Source: Bacillus cereus
GTDB taxonomy: Bacteria > Bacillota > Bacilli > Bacillales > Bacillaceae_G
NCBI RefSeq assembly: GCF_002584535.1
Contig: NZ_NUOT01000013.1
Span: 90,501 to 154,500 of the forward strand
Length of the DNA stretch: 64,000 bases
Direction of reading: 5' to 3'
The notes under the pieces were generated by a model. The model had not been told where the DNA came from. It did not search any database and saw nothing but the letters and a program-made list of their open reading frames with translations. Position numbers and translations under genes: made by a program. This document shows, one piece after another, positions 47,008 to 57,144 of the stretch (position 1 is its first letter; the number at the start of each line of letters is the position of its first letter).

Positions 47008-47199
47008 TTAAATTTCTTTTGGTGCTGGGAAGTCTGCGTGACTATTATCAGGTGCTCCAACATTGTATGCTAAGTCAGGGTTTGCAGGTGCCGGTACATC
47101 CCCATGATTAGCTTGCTGTGTAAATGAACTATTTAAACCAACAGATACGATACCAGCTAACGCTAAACCTGTTACCACCACACGAATTTTTTTAAACAT
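47008..47199 (-). CDS. Phr-type pheromone precursor
   Basis: 63 residues with an export signal (FKKIRVVVTGLALAGIVSVGL) and a C-terminal part from which a short signalling peptide would be cut. Its start codon overlaps the stop of the rap gene by one base (TAATG), the classic Rap-Phr arrangement. Two related segments occur: H32-GDVPAP and H54-ADFPAP. In Bacillus Phr precursors the mature peptide comes from the C-terminal region, so ADFPAPK or a part of it is the likelier signal; this is inference. Confidence 0.85.
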   Translation of the reverse strand: MFKKIRVVVTGLALAGIVSVGLNSSFTQQANHGDVPAPANPDLAYNVGAPDNSHADFPAPKEI

Positions 47200-48293
47200 T
47201 ATTTTAATGCCCCTTTCTCAAACGTTTTTTCTTTTGCCTGTAATGCTGTGTAGAAGTACTCACTTGCTTTTACATGATTGTTTTCACCGTAAAATTTAAC
47301 TGCTAGTTTTTCTGTATATTCTTGAGTGTAATTATATAGTGATTCTTTGTCGAAATAATTAATTCCTTCAAGAATAATCTTTTCTAATTCTTCTGTTGGA
47401 ACATTATTATTTAGTGCTTTTAAAATAGTAAAGTGATGTATATATTCTTCATTATTCAATTCAGTACAAATGTTTAACCCATTTGTAAGTAATTCCTCAG
47501 CAATATTTATTTCACCTAGTTTATGATGTTCTCTAGCTTGTAGAAAAATCGCTTTAAAATGTGTCGGCATTTTTGTTGTAACTTCAGATAGATGACGAAT
47601 TGCCAGTGCTGAAAGATTTTGACTTGCATACAACCAACCTAGATTATTACGTACTCTTAAAAGTAACGATTCTTCATTTTGTTTTTGTAAAATATTAATT
47701 GCCGAATTATACTTTTCTTCTGCTTGTTCGTATTGGCGAAGTTGCACACACGCTGCTCCTAGAACACTTTCACATGAAGCAATGTTCTTTTCATACCCTT
47801 TATGTTTAACAAGAATTTCTTTTGCTTTATTTACATATTGAATAGCTTCAATAGGTTTATAGAAATGTTGCTTAAAAATAGCAATCCTATAATAAAATTC
47901 AGCATATTCCAACTCATCATGTATATGTTTTAACAATTTCTCAGCTTTCTCATAATATTCACTAGCCTCATTATAGTTCGTTGTTAATGTGGCATGTATC
48001 GCTTTGAAAAAGTGATAGTAATACGAAAGAACCTCGTCAGAAGCTGTGTTACATGATTCAATTACATCAAAACTATTTTTTGTAATGCTTAAACTATCAG
48101 TTAACACCTTATATCTAAAATCTAGTAAAGAATAATATAACAATAGATTTTGATCTTCTTCGGCATTAACAATCTTCTCATCAATTTCTTCTTTCAATTC
48201 TGTCGCTTTCTCCACTTGCTGCTTCAGCATCGATTGATACCAAGCGTCTAATGAATGCTTAATCTGTTCTTTCGTTACTACATGTGCACTCAT
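47199..48293 (-). CDS. Rap-family aspartate phosphatase/TPR regulator (RRNPP)
   Basis: 364 residues: an N-terminal three-helix bundle (DAWYQSMLKQQVEKATEL) and a C-terminal row of TPR repeats (from about residue 95; for example YYEKAEKLLKHIHDELEYAE, VLGAACVQLRQYEQAEEKYN, NNLGWLYASQNLSALAIRHL). Rap proteins dephosphorylate Spo0F or block response regulators, and are inhibited by their Phr peptide. The downstream phr gene is translationally coupled. Its target (Spo0F or other) cannot be read from the sequence. Confidence 0.9.
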   Translation of the reverse strand: MSAHVVTKEQIKHSLDAWYQSMLKQQVEKATELKEEIDEKIVNAEEDQNLLLYYSLLDFRYKVLTDSLSITKNSFDVIESCNTASDEVLSYYYHFFKAIHATLTTNYNEASEYYEKAEKLLKHIHDELEYAEFYYRIAIFKQHFYKPIEAIQYVNKAKEILVKHKGYEKNIASCESVLGAACVQLRQYEQAEEKYNSAINILQKQNEESLLLRVRNNLGWLYASQNLSALAIRHLSEVTTKMPTHFKAIFLQAREHHKLGEINIAEELLTNGLNICTELNNEEYIHHFTILKALNNNVPTEELEKIILEGINYFDKESLYNYTQEYTEKLAVKFYGENNHVKASEYFYTALQAKEKTFEKGALK

Positions 48294-48492
48294 AGAATTT
48301 CTCCCCTCATTTCTTTCTGTAATTATCTAAATATTAACACTTTTCCACAAATTGTATATAATTTCTTTTCTGCATAAGTTGAGAAATAATTTTCAGATTT
48401 TTACCAGTACAATTACGAATTGAGTGAAAGAAAGGGTATTTAAATCTTATATTGAATTTATAAAGATATAAAATTATAGAGGTCATATACGG

Positions 48493-48924
48493 ATGGTACT
48501 ACAAAGAGTAAGTCTAATAACAATTGGTGCTTTTAACTTACCTGTTCTTCGGGCATTTTATAAAAGTCTAGGGTGGGAAGAGACCGAAATCAGTTCAGAT
48601 ACTTATGCGGCATTTAAAACGGCAGGTGTTATTCTTTCTATATTTCCTATTGAGGAATTAGCAAGAGATGCTGGTGTTTCCATTACTCAAGACGTAAACA
48701 GCTTTCGTGGTGTAACGTTTGCTATCAATGTAGATAAGCCTGAACAAGTTGATACAACAATTGAGGAAATTCGAAATGTAGGCGGAAAAATTTTAAGGGA
48801 ACCAAGCGATGCTTTTTGGGGAGGAAGAACGGCTTATTTTGCCGATCCAGAAAACAATCTTTGGGAAGTAGCATGGAATCCTGATTCTATCTTTGATGAC
48901 AGAGGAGCTATGCTTTCTTTCTAG
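48493..48924 (+). CDS. VOC (glyoxalase/bleomycin resistance) family protein
   Basis: 143 residues with the two beta-alpha-beta-beta-beta modules of the vicinal oxygen chelate fold (LPVLRAFYKSLGWEE near the start; FWGGRTAYFADPENNLWEVAWNP at 112-134). The Glu of LWEV is a usual metal ligand. Could be a dioxygenase, glyoxalase-like or drug-binding protein; no neighbour gives a hint. Alone between the rap gene and a 300-base gap. Confidence 0.85.
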   Translation: MVLQRVSLITIGAFNLPVLRAFYKSLGWEETEISSDTYAAFKTAGVILSIFPIEELARDAGVSITQDVNSFRGVTFAINVDKPEQVDTTIEEIRNVGGKILREPSDAFWGGRTAYFADPENNLWEVAWNPDSIFDDRGAMLSF

Positions 48925-49231
48925 ATATTATTTGGATAAACGTAGACTATTAAAGTACCTTACCAACTAGTACTTTCAAACAAGGTAAAAAAGGACTAAC
49001 AAAAAATGACAGTAGGATTTTCTGGAGATGTATTTTTCTATGAGGCAGGACACCCTGACTTTTTACACAGCTTTTTCTCAACAATGTCATACAGGTGGGA
49101 GTCCTCTCGAAAGATATGATAGAGGAAACAGCCGTAAACCAATTTGCCCACGAGTTTTTAAAATCTCGTGGGCAAATTGTAGGCAAGCAATGTTAGAAGT
49201 TTGCTAAAATCACTTGCCTCATAAGTACTAT
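48925..49231. other. Intergenic region with small open frame and hairpin
   Basis: 307 bases. A 37-codon frame at 49006-49119 (VGFSGDVFFYEAGHPDFLHS at its start) looks like a protein fragment but has no ribosome site. At 49141-49178 AATTTGCCCACGAG pairs perfectly with CTCGTGGGCAAATT, probably the yhaM terminator. Confidence 0.5.
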
Positions 49232-50194
<963 letters not shown>

Positions 50195-50217
50195 TTAAGT
50201 ACTTTTAGTATAGCACA

Positions 50218-53145
50218 CTACACCTTATTTTCTTTACGTTCATGTGTTAATTTTATAATCTGTTTTTCTGTAAAGAATGATAATAGATGGGCATGACATG
50301 TAAAGAAAATCACTTGTCTATCCTTCGCAATTTCTTTTATTAATTGGATTGTTCGTTCTGTTCTTATTGCATCAAAATGTACAAAGCTATCATCAATAAT
50401 AAATGGATAATCATGTTCAAACGTCCGGGCTAGTGCAAATCTTAGTGACAAATACAGTTGCTCCGCTGTCGCCTGACTTAGTTCATGACTATAAAAACGC
50501 ATACCATCACTTCGTTCTACAATAAACGGCTCACTTTCTGATGGCGAAAAAATCTTACTATACTTCTCACCTGTTAAGTATACAAAATACTCCTCGGCCT
50601 TTTGTAGAATACGGGGCAGCTGTACTTCATGATAATATTGCTTTGTTTTTGTTAACACCGTTTTAGCAGTCGCGTATGCAGCCCACTTTTTCACTTGCTC
50701 ACGTACATGCGATTTTTTCATTTCCCATTCATGTAATAAGTCACCGTACGTACTACCTTCTTCTAAATTCGCAATCTCCACGCGATGCTCCGCAATACTC
50801 TCGGTCAATTTCTTCTCTTCTGAAAGGAAGCCTTGTATACGAAGTTCTTCTTGATTTAAGTTTTCTTCATATCCTTTCACTTGGTAGTGTTCCACTAATG
50901 ATAAGCTTGTTAAACGCTTTTCTAACATATCAATTTGAGGTGATAGCCGCTCTACTTGCTTCTCTGCCTCCTCAAGCTTTTCTGCTCTCTTACCAAGCTC
51001 TAAAAACATTTCTTCATTAGTAACTGCTGCCATTTCTAAGAGCGCATCTCGTTCTACTGTAAGTTGTTTTACTTGGTGCTGCAGTACTTCCCGCTCTTCT
51101 TTCCAATCAGCAAGCTTTCCTACAAGTTGCTCCTTCTTTTGCCCTTTTTCTTTTTCCTTTTGAATGCGATCACGAATCATATGAAGATGATCACATTCTG
51201 TATTTCTCATAACGTTCTCTAGTTTATGTTCAAACTGCGAAATCATTTCATATAATATCTCTTTTCGCTCCGCCATCTTTCCTACTTCGCGATATAACTG
51301 TTGCATCTTTTCCACACGTTCAAATGCTGATAATACATGCGCATATGTATAAAAACTTGGGAACGAATAACGCGCATTATATGTATCGACTTGCTCTCCC
51401 ACATGAAACGTATCTCGCTCCCATTCTTCATATGCAGAAACCACTCTTTCATAGGTTCTTTCAATTTGTTGTAACTTATAAGACTCTCGCTCAAATAATT
51501 TACGTATTTCTTCATCTTTTTCTACTTGATAACGAATAGATAGTGCCTCTTCATTTTGCCTTCCACCTGCACTTTGCTGCAGCGAGAGCAGTTCTTCTTG
51601 TAAGCTATCTGAAGAATTATCTTTATACAAAACAAGTGCAAGTACAATTAAGACAAAAAAGATAACACTCGTAAATAACAACGCACGATTATCTAGAAAT
51701 ACACTTGTCAGCAATATCACTGTATTAACAGCTAACAAAAGGAAACAAATCGTCTGCCAACGCTTTTTCTTTTCCCGCGCGGTTTTCATTCTTTCTTCAT
51801 ATTTACGCTTAATGCGCTCCGCACCAGTACCTATCAAGACTGTATCTTGAAACGACTTTTCTTTTTCTACAAGGTTCTGCCGCTCTTCATCCGATAACAT
51901 CTGCTTCCGAATATGCCCTACGTTTTCTTCCTGTTCTTCTAATTGCTCCTGCGCCACTTTAAAGCGCTCATCAAGCTGCTCTTTCCGATTATCTAACTCT
52001 CTCGCCTTTTGCACCGTTTGCGTTATCATTTCTTTTGCCGCAAGGCTTGTATCAAATGACAGTACCTTTTCTTTTTCAAAAGTAGTACCAATTTGCTGCT
52101 CGAGCTCTTCTATCTCTTCTTTCATATTCCCGATGCTTACTGTAATATCGCGCATTTCTTGGCGCGCATTTTCATATGACATATGCTGCATACGAAGTTC
52201 TTCTACATAACTATCTTTTTGCAACAGTTCTTCTTGTACTTCTATCCCATCCAATTCCGATTGCACCATTTCCATCCGTTTCTGGATTGAATCAAGTTGC
52301 ACCAAAAGCGGCTCCAGTTTTGCTTTTATCGTTTCATAACGTTCTACACCTCGAACTGGAAACGGATTCTTCTGCTCTTCTAGCGCTTTTTCATACGCTT
52401 GTTTTTCAATGACAAGAGGTTGTAGCGTGGCCAACACTTCATAGTCTTGCTTACGTTTCTCTGCCATCTCTTTTTCATCCCGAATGTGAGCAAGACGCCC
52501 TTCACTTTCTTTTAACTGCCCCATTAGCTTTTCATACGTACCAATTTTCCCTTGCCACGCCCCAAGCTTTTCTTGCAGTTTCTTTATTTCTTGAAGCGAC
52601 ACATTAATCTCCGGCTTACGGCCATTCGGCTTAAAACGCTGCTCCATTTCTTTTTCTAGCTTTTTATCTAACTGCAAGAGCGCATCACTTCCAACTGCAC
52701 TCGCCGAAAACAAATAATTTCCGATTTCAGCTTCTCCAACATGATGAATATTTTGGAGACCATGCATATCAAACGAAAAGACAGAATCAAACAGGTTCTC
52801 ATTCATCCCGCTTAGCAGAGTCTGCAGTACTTCTTCACCAGCTGTTTTTCCATCTTCAAAGTAAACCGTCACTTCTCCAGCAGCCGTTTTCGGAAGACGC
52901 TCGATTTTGAGTCTTCCATACTGCTCCGTCATAACGGTCACCCTACCGCCGTACTTCCCGCCTTCTTTCAGTTCGTAGCGTCTTTGCCCTCTCATTGGAA
53001 AACCAAATAAAATACTCTTCATAAACGAACGAATCGTCGATTTTCCCGCTTCATTTTCACCGTACAACACCGTCAGCAATGAAAGATCCATTTCCACATT
53101 TTCTAATTTCCCATAGCCATAAATATGGAGTTTCTCAATTCTCAT
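50218..53145 (-). CDS. yhaN: SbcC/Rad50-like ATPase YhaN
   Basis: 975 residues: Walker A YGENEAGKSTIRSF (about 30-43) at the N-terminus, long coiled coils (about 190-460 and 540-830) broken by two hydrophobic segments near 475-515 (ICFLLLAVNTVILLTSVF and LLFTSVIFFVLIVLALVL), and a C-terminal ATPase half with SQATAEQLYLSLRFALAR and FIIDDSFVHFD. The membrane segments distinguish it from SbcC proper. With YhaO it resembles the SbcCD/Mre11-Rad50 pair in DNA end processing. Start overlaps yhaO by four bases (ATGA). Confidence 0.9.
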   Translation of the reverse strand: MRIEKLHIYGYGKLENVEMDLSLLTVLYGENEAGKSTIRSFMKSILFGFPMRGQRRYELKEGGKYGGRVTVMTEQYGRLKIERLPKTAAGEVTVYFEDGKTAGEEVLQTLLSGMNENLFDSVFSFDMHGLQNIHHVGEAEIGNYLFSASAVGSDALLQLDKKLEKEMEQRFKPNGRKPEINVSLQEIKKLQEKLGAWQGKIGTYEKLMGQLKESEGRLAHIRDEKEMAEKRKQDYEVLATLQPLVIEKQAYEKALEEQKNPFPVRGVERYETIKAKLEPLLVQLDSIQKRMEMVQSELDGIEVQEELLQKDSYVEELRMQHMSYENARQEMRDITVSIGNMKEEIEELEQQIGTTFEKEKVLSFDTSLAAKEMITQTVQKARELDNRKEQLDERFKVAQEQLEEQEENVGHIRKQMLSDEERQNLVEKEKSFQDTVLIGTGAERIKRKYEERMKTAREKKKRWQTICFLLLAVNTVILLTSVFLDNRALLFTSVIFFVLIVLALVLYKDNSSDSLQEELLSLQQSAGGRQNEEALSIRYQVEKDEEIRKLFERESYKLQQIERTYERVVSAYEEWERDTFHVGEQVDTYNARYSFPSFYTYAHVLSAFERVEKMQQLYREVGKMAERKEILYEMISQFEHKLENVMRNTECDHLHMIRDRIQKEKEKGQKKEQLVGKLADWKEEREVLQHQVKQLTVERDALLEMAAVTNEEMFLELGKRAEKLEEAEKQVERLSPQIDMLEKRLTSLSLVEHYQVKGYEENLNQEELRIQGFLSEEKKLTESIAEHRVEIANLEEGSTYGDLLHEWEMKKSHVREQVKKWAAYATAKTVLTKTKQYYHEVQLPRILQKAEEYFVYLTGEKYSKIFSPSESEPFIVERSDGMRFYSHELSQATAEQLYLSLRFALARTFEHDYPFIIDDSFVHFDAIRTERTIQLIKEIAKDRQVIFFTCHAHLLSFFTEKQIIKLTHERKENKV

Positions 53146-54386
53146 TTTTTATCCCTCTCTTGCTGGAATAATTGCTCTAATATAATATTTTCCGCTTCCT
53201 TTTGAATCTCTGCTTTCTCCTCTTCTGAAAAAGACTCAATCACATTACGCGCGACAGGAGATGTCCAAATCGTTCGCAGCACCGCATCCATATTCGTAAA
53301 GGATTCTAGTTCTTGCAATACACTACCAACAAAATGATTTTCCTCTTTTAAACGCTCGGTTTCAGCAAATGAAATCGTCTCATTCTTCCACTTCATTACA
53401 TATACAAAATCTCTACGCTCTTCTCCCGCTGCCAAAATATGAAAAATCTCTTCCACACGTTTTTCATCACGTAAATAAGAAGCTAGAGGGCCTTGGCCAG
53501 TAAACACAGCTGTCAGAAGAGTTCCCTCCTCTTCTTTACGCCATTCGTTCAGCGCTTTTGAACAAGCCGTCATAAGGTCATCAACTGTCTGTAGTTCATC
53601 GATACTAATTTCCATTTCTCCCCAAACTACATCTGCCGTACTAAAGAAAGAACAATTCGCCTTTCGCTCTGTAATCTCAACAAGATACGCTCCCTTTTCT
53701 CCCGTTTCCTTCCGGTGGCGCCCTTGTATATTACCTGGATAAATGATATATGGCTCCTCTGCTAAAATCTCGCGTTTATGTATATGACCAAGAGCCCAAT
53801 AATCAAACCCTTTCTCCTTCAGCTCACGAATTTGAAACGGCGCATAGCGATTATGCTCTGCATCGCCACCTTCCACACTTCCGTGAAGCATCCCAATATG
53901 AAAAGGCGCATCGCTCATTTTTTCATACTGCGCTGTCATATTATCCGTGACAGCTTGTTGTAAATAACTAAACCCATAAATAGATGCAAGCAGTTCACCA
54001 TCTTTATAAAACGGCTTCGCTTCTACATATGGCTCTGTAAACACATGAACATTCTCAGGAAACTCAATTGCCGCCCAGCTTCCTCCTAAATGATCATGGT
54101 TACCATGAATGATATAAACAGGAATGTCATACTGCGAAAGGCGCTTCATTTGCTCTCTCACAAACACTTGCGCTCTAAGACTTCTCGTTTCCGCATCATA
54201 TAAATCTCCCGCAATCAGCATGAAATCAACGCGCTCTTGAATCGCTTTATCGATAATACGTTCAAATGACTGAAACGTACTTTGCTTCATTCTCTCCCAA
54301 ACAGATGACGACACATTCATTTCCATTCCTTTAAACGGACTATCCAAATGTAAATCTGCCGCATGTATAAACTTTACTTCTTTCAC
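53142..54386 (-). CDS. yhaO: SbcD/Mre11-like metallophosphoesterase YhaO
   Basis: 414 residues from the GTG at 54386 (GAAAGGA upstream); the longer frame to 54440 has no site. Phosphoesterase motifs HAADLHLDSPF, LIAGDLYD, IHGNHDHLG, MLHGS and ALGHIHKR are complete. Pairs with YhaN as a probable nuclease subunit. First gene of yhaO-yhaN-yhaM. Confidence 0.92.
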   Translation of the reverse strand: MKEVKFIHAADLHLDSPFKGMEMNVSSSVWERMKQSTFQSFERIIDKAIQERVDFMLIAGDLYDAETRSLRAQVFVREQMKRLSQYDIPVYIIHGNHDHLGGSWAAIEFPENVHVFTEPYVEAKPFYKDGELLASIYGFSYLQQAVTDNMTAQYEKMSDAPFHIGMLHGSVEGGDAEHNRYAPFQIRELKEKGFDYWALGHIHKREILAEEPYIIYPGNIQGRHRKETGEKGAYLVEITERKANCSFFSTADVVWGEMEISIDELQTVDDLMTACSKALNEWRKEEEGTLLTAVFTGQGPLASYLRDEKRVEEIFHILAAGEERRDFVYVMKWKNETISFAETERLKEENHFVGSVLQELESFTNMDAVLRTIWTSPVARNVIESFSEEEKAEIQKEAENIILEQLFQQERDKK

Positions 54387-54518
54387 AATGTAACGTCCTT
54401 TCTCCGTGATACTCAGTCTTATTTTAGCACGATATATCACAGATTTCTTTTGTATAATTGTTCGTTTTACAGTTGAATAGCTTTAACATTCTGATTGTTT
54501 ATTCTAGAGGGGATTTTC

Positions 54519-54625
54519 ATGGTTATATACAAGAACCATTTTCGAAAAAGATGGCTCAAAGTACTAGCTAGATCATTTGAGGCTATGATTAAAACGAAAG
54601 TAAATTCAAAAGGTAAAACAAACAA
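54519..54625 (+). pseudogene. Degenerate copy of the yhzD-like gene
   Basis: From ATG 54519 the DNA follows the intact gene at 56224: the leader GGGGATTTTCATGG matches GGGAATTTTCATGG, and TTTTCGAAAAAGATGGCTC matches the FEKDGS coding part. An insertion/deletion shifts the frame and TAG stops appear in the original frame (CTAGCTAG). Similarity fades after the AAATTCAAAAGG segment. It is a decayed duplicate on the left of the metalloprotease module. Confidence 0.75.
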
Positions 54626-54687
54626 GCTGGTTTCCACCAGGTCACCTTCACTAATTTTATGTAAAGATGACCTGATAATGAGAGGAT

Positions 54688-54918
54688 TTAGTCGGCTGGG
54701 GGAGTTACTTTCCAAGGATTTTCTTTGCAAGTGTTTGGTGGGAAATCGACTGGTAAATCATCTGGTGCATTCCCATAACTACAACCGCAATTGTTTTTAG
54801 AAGATTGCACTTTATCTGGAGTTATATTCCATTGTGTTATACTATCTTGTTTATCTTTTGTATATGAACGGTATCTTGCTTTTTTATGCAGAAAGTGTTT
54901 CTCTTTTATTTTAATCAC
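54688..54918 (-). CDS. Small protein with unusual start (about 76 residues)
   Basis: The frame opens with GTG at 54918, but the ribosome-like AAGAGGTGATT overlaps this codon. A start at the ATA five codons... positioned six bases downstream of the site (codon 3) would fit the spacing better. The protein is basic at the N-terminus (KEKHFLHKKARYRSYTKDKQ) and has three cysteines (NCGCSYG and NTCKENPW) in a proline-rich C-terminus, without a signal peptide. Not recognised. Downstream of the matrixin-like gene (32 bases), so probably co-transcribed. Its presence only in this inserted module suggests an accessory partner. Confidence 0.5.
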   Translation of the reverse strand: MIKIKEKHFLHKKARYRSYTKDKQDSITQWNITPDKVQSSKNNCGCSYGNAPDDLPVDFPPNTCKENPWKVTPPAD

Positions 54919-54950
54919 CTCTTCTTTTTTGTTTTAATTTAATCTTTTTA

Positions 54951-55568
54951 CTAACAATCAGGAAGATCACTAATTGAATTATAAGCATCATTAATTTGTT
55001 TTTGGGTTAATTGAGTGGATACATTGTTTATTAATGGAACGTGCATAATATTATCTTCAGCATCAACATGTTCTAGACCAAAAACATGTCCTAGTTCATG
55101 CGCAAGGATTAGTGGGCTATTAGAAAGTACATTATCTCTAGGATTTGCAATAAGAATGCTTGGACTATAAATGTTAGGACTCCAAATAGGGGCGCATCCT
55201 TGTACTATGGTACCGTTATCAAGTGTTATTGGTCCATTTATATAGAATACAGCAATATCTACTTCATTTGGTTCTGGCCATGGTCCTGTACCATAAGGTC
55301 TGCTATCTAAATCAGCTTGGAAGTTTTCAGGGAGATCTTCAAACACAGTAAATTCACAAGGGAAAGTTTGATCAGGAAGAACTACTGGACCATCTACTGG
55401 TACTCTTACAATTCTACTGCTGTCCGCAGGATCTCGAAAACGATATCTTATATCAATACCAGCCCCTACTTTCCAAATCCGATTTACCCAGCGTACATGT
55501 TCTCTAAACTGAGCATCTGTTATAGTTGACCCAGGTGCAATATAAAAGTCGATTACAACACAAGGCAT
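54951..55568 (-). CDS. Matrixin-like zinc metalloprotease (M10/M12-type metzincin)
   Basis: 205 residues with the extended zinc motif HELGHVFGLEH (about 157-167) and a Met-turn (DNIMHVP), the hallmarks of metzincins. There is no signal peptide (starts MPCVVIDFYIAPGS) and no propeptide cysteine switch is evident, although Cys3, Cys70 and Cys128 exist. The ribosome site (GATGATG) is weak. It lies in a module between a decayed and an intact yhzD-like gene. Substrate and location are unknown; lack of a signal suggests an intracellular, lysis-released or non-classically exported enzyme. Confidence 0.85.
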   Translation of the reverse strand: MPCVVIDFYIAPGSTITDAQFREHVRWVNRIWKVGAGIDIRYRFRDPADSSRIVRVPVDGPVVLPDQTFPCEFTVFEDLPENFQADLDSRPYGTGPWPEPNEVDIAVFYINGPITLDNGTIVQGCAPIWSPNIYSPSILIANPRDNVLSNSPLILAHELGHVFGLEHVDAEDNIMHVPLINNVSTQLTQKQINDAYNSISDLPDC

Positions 55569-56223
55569 TTCATCATCTCTATATATAGAATAGGTTGTAC
55601 AAATGGTGTACTACTATTAATAGATGCAGCTTGTCCATTTTAGGTAACGGCACTTGCGTATATTCGTACATTATCAGTAAATAATTGATTTAAAAATTTT
55701 GGGTAGGCTCCTATCTCTAAAAATCAATTTATATAACGGATATATCATATGAAAACACATGAGAAAATTACATTTTACTAAAGAGAAAAAGAGATTTTAC
55801 TGTTTTGCTAGTGGGGAATTTATGTATCATTATGATGTTGTTCACCCAACTGAACGGTTTACGATTTACGCTTGATCCCTGCACATTGTATGGGGATTTT
55901 TTCATAAAGAAAAGGCACTCAATGAGTGCCTTCCTTCAGTTCTTTAGTTCACCAATTGTTTTTCTGTAGGGTTTCAACATGATTAATGAAAAAATATAGA
56001 GCAGATCTATAATAAAATAATAGCACTATGTTACCTGATGTTTTCATGCAATTTTACATATGGGGTGTTTTTTACCCATCCCCCTCCTTTCTCTTCAAAA
56101 ATAAAGTAAATACAAAAGCCCTTCTACTTATTACCGATCATGTCACATATTTCTTTGCATATTCTAAAGATTTATGACAAAATAGTTATAAGATTCTGAT
56201 TTTAATCTTTGGAGGGAATTTTC
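55569..56223. other. Intergenic region upstream of the matrixin-like gene
   Basis: 655 bases. A 38-codon frame at 55759-55875 (ending FMYHYDVVHPTERFTIYA) reads like protein but lacks a ribosome site. A hairpin at 55912-55932 (AAGGCACTC and GAGTGCCTT) looks like a terminator. The right end holds the promoter and GGAGGG site of the yhzD-like gene. Nothing else supported. Confidence 0.5.
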
Positions 56224-56409
56224 ATGGGAGTATATATTCTAACAGTCTTTGAAAAAGATGGTTCCAAAATGCTAGACGAATCATTCGAGGCGACAACAGA
56301 AGCAGAAGCGAAATCAAAAGGGACATCCATTTTACAAGAAAAAGGATTGCATGAAAAAACACATCGCTGCACATCTTCAGCAGGAAAACTCGTTTTATTC
56401 CAGCGCTAA
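56224..56409 (+). CDS. yhzD: YhzD-like small protein
   Basis: 61 residues from ATG 56224, seven bases after GGAGGG. VYILTVFEKDGSKMLDESFE and KTHRCTSSAGKLVLFQR match the YhzD family of Bacillus (about 60 residues, role unknown), which in B. subtilis lies close to the yhaM-N-O region. A broken copy lies at 54519. Confidence 0.85.
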   Translation: MGVYILTVFEKDGSKMLDESFEATTEAEAKSKGTSILQEKGLHEKTHRCTSSAGKLVLFQR

Positions 56410-56435
56410 AAAAAGAAGCGTCATCCGCTTCTTTT

Positions 56436-56795
56436 TCATTCTATTTCTTCATCACACCACGTAAATACCACATCTAGAATCCGATTACCAATACGCACGC
56501 GTCTATTCCACTTTCCAGTTTGAATTTGGCGCTGCAGTTCATCTTTCATCTTTTCTGTCCAGTCGTGAATGGTCCCATTCCCGTCGTACGGATATATGCT
56601 AGGAAACTCTTCCTGCAGAAGACTCAGGCTTTCCGCATCCAAATGAAAATGGAAATAGTAGTTCGCCGTAAGCGATGGTTCCTGCAATTTTAAAAACGGA
56701 TCGTCAATTTGCTTTCTATTTCGGTAGAAAGTAAATATATTCACCTTTCCGCTCGTAATTTGGTCAATTTGAATTTCGTGCTTCTCTATAATCAC
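56436..56795 (-). CDS. Conserved hypothetical protein (119 residues)
   Basis: GTG start at 56795 with GAGGTGGG upstream. Mixed alpha/beta protein (IQIDQITSGKVNIFTFYRNR, FHFHLDAESLSLLQEEFP, RRVRIGNRILDVVFTWCDEE). I do not recognise the family. Convergent with yhzD. The 5' part of this gene (56737-56783) reappears in the scar at 58634. Confidence 0.75.
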   Translation of the reverse strand: MIIEKHEIQIDQITSGKVNIFTFYRNRKQIDDPFLKLQEPSLTANYYFHFHLDAESLSLLQEEFPSIYPYDGNGTIHDWTEKMKDELQRQIQTGKWNRRVRIGNRILDVVFTWCDEEIE

Positions 56796-56947
56796 GTCGC
56801 GCCCACCTCGTTATATACTACCTTTAGTATATATGTCTTTTGCATCAAAGTTAACCATTTTCACACGAAATTCATTTCCTTCATCTACATCCTGAACCTC
56901 CAAAATCAGAATAAATTACAAAAACAAATTTGAAGGGGAGCGATTAC

Positions 56948-57088
56948 ATGTATTTCGGTAGCAAAGGTTGGTACGTAAAAGAACTAAAAAAATTAGGTAT
57001 CCGTACTTATGAAGGTAAAAAACTAGAATCTTATCGTACGCATGTTTTGGCTAGTTTGCTTGAGAGAATGAAGAGAGAGTCAGCTTAA
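56948..57088 (+). CDS. DUF2639 (YflJ-like) small protein
   Basis: 46 residues, too short for most gene finders. ATG 56948 is preceded by GAAGGGGAG. YFGSKGWYVKELKKLGIRTY and RTHVLASLLERMKRESA are typical of DUF2639 proteins of Bacillus; role unknown. A terminator follows at 57096-57130. A partial second copy lies at 58682-58751. Confidence 0.8.
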   Translation: MYFGSKGWYVKELKKLGIRTYEGKKLESYRTHVLASLLERMKRESA

Positions 57089-57095
57089 TACAAAG

Positions 57096-57130
57096 AAAGA
57101 AGCAACGTTTTATGGCGTTGCTTCTTTTCT
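57096..57130. terminator. Terminator between the DUF2639 gene and the TetR gene
   Basis: AGAAGCAACG and CGTTGCTTCT with T-rich flanks; serves both convergent genes. Confidence 0.85.
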
Positions 57131-57144
57131 CTTTTTTTGTTCAA

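Noticed and set aside
49006-49119. 37-codon frame with protein-like start
   Set aside because: No ribosome site, no recognised family; kept only as a note in the intergenic entry.
55814-55840. TATGTATCATTATG resembling a PlcR box upstream of the matrixin-like gene
   Set aside because: The right half is not CATA; it does not fit the operator.
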